Below are positions 35,401-64,000 of a DNA stretch of 64,000 nt, in pieces. Origin of the DNA: Onchidella celtica (lineage: Eukaryota; Mollusca; Gastropoda; Systellommatophora; Onchidiidae); assembly GCA_963931925.1 (NCBI GenBank), contig OZ007567.1, forward strand, positions 77,256,686 to 77,320,685. Direction: 5' to 3'. The first letter of the stretch is position 1. Each line of letters opens with the position of its first letter. The notes beneath the pieces are model-generated. The model was not told the origin of the DNA and did not search any database. It saw nothing but the letters and a program-made list of their open reading frames with translations. The position numbers and the translations under genes are program-made.

Positions 35401-35932
35401 GTGAGTGCGCATGGGAAAACCCGGCATAAGTCGGCAACATGACATGTTGAGTTCTGTACATATCATAAAAGACATGACATTTCTGATAAATTGAAGTCAG
35501 TGACCCCCTAAAACAAGATTTTGAGAAAACGGCATTTAATCCTATAAGTGGCAATAGCTAATTGACCAAGTAATATTGGAGTGATTGTTGTTAGGAGACC
35601 GTAGTCTAATAACTAAGCAGTTATAGAGATTATAGTGAGTAGTGTTCACTGCTCATCTACAGTTTACCCTGTAACATGCCACGGTCCCCAAGCAACAGCC
35701 AAGTCGGAAGTTTTTGGATCTTGTTAGGAGACCGTAGTCTAATTACAAAGCCGTTATAGAGATCATAGTGAGTAGTGTTCACTGCTCGTCAACAGTTTAC
35801 CCTGTAACATGCCTCGGTCCCCTAAACAACAGCCAAGTTGGAAGTTTGTGTCGGACCCATAATTTCACTTCAAAGCCATTTTTCTGAAAATCAGCTTTGC
35901 CGACTTATGCCGGGTTTTCCCATGCACACTCA
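35401..35932. mobile_element. Foldback element, family 4, with an internal tandem repeat
   Basis: Terminal inverted repeats of about 36 bp (35401-35436 and 35897-35932) share a perfect 28-bp core beginning CATGGGAAAACCCGGC. Inside is a ~133-bp unit repeated twice (35587-35852), each starting TTGTTAGGAGACCGTAGTCT and ending with its rough complement. Confidence 0.8.
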
Positions 35933-36740
35933 TATTTTTGCAGTTTTGTCCTAAACAGTTAAAATTTAAGTTTAATATGTTTTTAAGCATTAATATCACA
36001 GCTTAGTGGGCAAGCTTATCTTATTGTACATATGCAGCAATAACTGATAAAAAATAAACATCTAATAATCAAAAGTCAAAACATTAAATTGTTGTATGTG
36101 ATTGAAACAAACTGATGTATGATGACAATAACATTTTTTTCAATTCAGTGGCATGGTGATAAATGTCAAGAATGAATAAATTCTTCAATATTTAGCACAT
36201 TCCTAACTGCCATGTCAGGCGGACTGAATTTATGAAAACAATAGTAAGTTTGAAAATTGACAAATCTAATACTGTGGCTTTAAACGTGTAATATATTGCA
36301 ATTAAAAAAAAATTTTTTTTAAACACAAAAACAAAACAGCTTTATAATCAAATATTTAAGAGTGCATTGTGATTCCTCTCCATATCTACAGATCTTGGTA
36401 TCACAGCAGTAAATAAATATATATACCACAACTGTGGAAAAAACTTCATCCATAAAAAATATAACACTCATAAACATTAATAAGAGACCACAAAATAGGA
36501 GAAAAAAACACACTCACACACTGCACAAAAATGTTCACAGATTGTAAAGTAAATGGCACCGACACAGAATGAATTATTTGAGAAAATAATGACATGCAGG
36601 AATTCCAGAAAAAATGTAAAAGAAGAATTAGGAAAGGAGAGTAAAAATCCAACTACAAATTGTTCGTAAGACAATAGACAAAGGCCAAAGCTTTACATTA
36701 ATGGAAAAAGTGAAAAACAAAAGACACTCCAAAAAAGGGA

Positions 36741-63323
<26,583 letters not shown>

Positions 63324-64000
63324 CTGGAATGAAAAACCCACACAAAAATAATATATTTTTTGTTATGCGTAACCGCCGAGGAAATCCATTCATACAACGG
63401 TTCGTTAATCCATTCGCTGTCAGTGTGTTTTTATAGCTTCTCGCTGGATTTTCTCTTTCTTACTTTCTTTCTTTAAACACCACTGGAGTGGGGGGGGGGG
63501 GGGGGGAGGAAAGTCTGCATGGTCTCAAGATATTTCGCGATGTGGTTCCTGAATCTGAGGTAAAAGGAAGGCCGCTGTTTAGCCAGATGTGAAAGGTTAT
63601 GGTTGTTCCTGATTACTTCATGGTTATGGTTGGTCCTGATTACTTCATGGTTATTTTGATTGTCGCGTAGGAAGACGGTAACAAACAGATATATATAACA
63701 TCAAGTTTATGGCCGATGCTCAAAGGGTTTGGCTGGTTGCGTTGAGCTAATACGCTATGTTTGTTGATTATTTAATGGCACAATATAAATCAATTTAAGC
63801 GTCGTTAAGATGAAACATGAAAGCAAAAAAGGCTTCTGCAGAACAGACCGTGTGTCTATCTAATTCCCTTTTGTGTGTGTGTATGTTGGAGCCTGAGGTT
63901 AACACGGCCACAAGATAAAAGACTTCCACCAAAACAGAAATGGATGAAAAGAGCTGTAAACAGATTCTAGGAAAGCGTCTGAGGCAGGAGATTAATGAAG
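63324..64000. other. ADAMTSL 5' intron edge without a visible exon
   Basis: No signal peptide exon seen. It contains a G homopolymer (about 63489-63507) and a 27-bp tandem pair at 63595-63648 based on GGTTATGGTTGTTCCTGATT. Confidence 0.5.

Larger units (their letters stand above)
27279..36740. other. 9.5-kb intergenic region rich in foldback elements
   Basis: It separates the channel start from the ADAMTSL 3' end, both on the minus strand. No supported gene. It includes purine/pyrimidine microsatellites at 28725-28812 and 29180-29280, foldback elements (29805-29996, 30823-31054, 32751-33116, 35401-35932), a dispersed repeat (33185-33432) and a possible transposase relic (34300-34780). Confidence 0.6.

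Overview
This window is animal nuclear DNA. It is AT-rich, its genes are split by many GT-AG introns, and it carries long simple repeats and many short inverted-repeat transposons. The three recognisable genes are metazoan: a cilium-related CATIP homologue, a pentameric ligand-gated channel homologue and an ADAMTS-like matrix protein of the ADAMTSL1/3 (punctin/MADD-4) type. Abundant TCTAGATC words, GATA/CAGA and GA microsatellites and the general texture suggest a lophotrochozoan, perhaps a gastropod mollusc. That placement is an impression, not a proof.

Layout. 1-3295: no firm gene; one weak candidate first exon on the minus strand (2083-2184) lies head to head with CATIP across a TCTAGATC-rich spacer. 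3296-11422 (+): CATIP in nine coding exons, with a TTAA-flanked piggyBac-like element in intron 5 and a tandem duplication of exon 7. 11423-16915: convergent 3' region with a small foldback transposon and an ~88-bp tandem repeat. 16916-27278 (-): a pentameric ligand-gated ion channel (pLGIC) in nine exons, all joined in phase 0, predicted at 599 residues. 27279-36740: intergenic, crowded with foldback elements. 36741-63323 (-): eighteen exons of an ADAMTSL1/3-like protein; the signal peptide exon lies beyond the right edge. Visible order: TSP1, ADAMTS cysteine-rich region, seven TSP1, one Ig domain, three TSP1 and a hydrophobic end. This is 993 residues so far, with no metalloprotease seen.

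How the genes relate. CATIP is a ciliogenesis/actin factor and need not be linked functionally to its neighbours. The other two genes are suggestive as a pair: the nematode relative of the ADAMTSL gene, MADD-4/punctin, is an extracellular organiser of Cys-loop receptors at synapses, and here it sits on the same strand about 9.5 kb upstream of a divergent Cys-loop-like channel gene. This may be coincidence.

The most unusual points are: a channel with no signal peptide, no Cys-loop pair, a Lys in M2 and an Arg cluster just after M4; three in-frame acceptors that would change its M2-M3 gating loop; an exon duplication in CATIP where double inclusion would meet a stop; loss of the ADAMTS spacer and PLAC domains from the ADAMTSL protein; and at least six foldback transposon families. 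All exon boundaries were read by eye from splice consensus, reading frame and family similarity, without transcripts or database searches.
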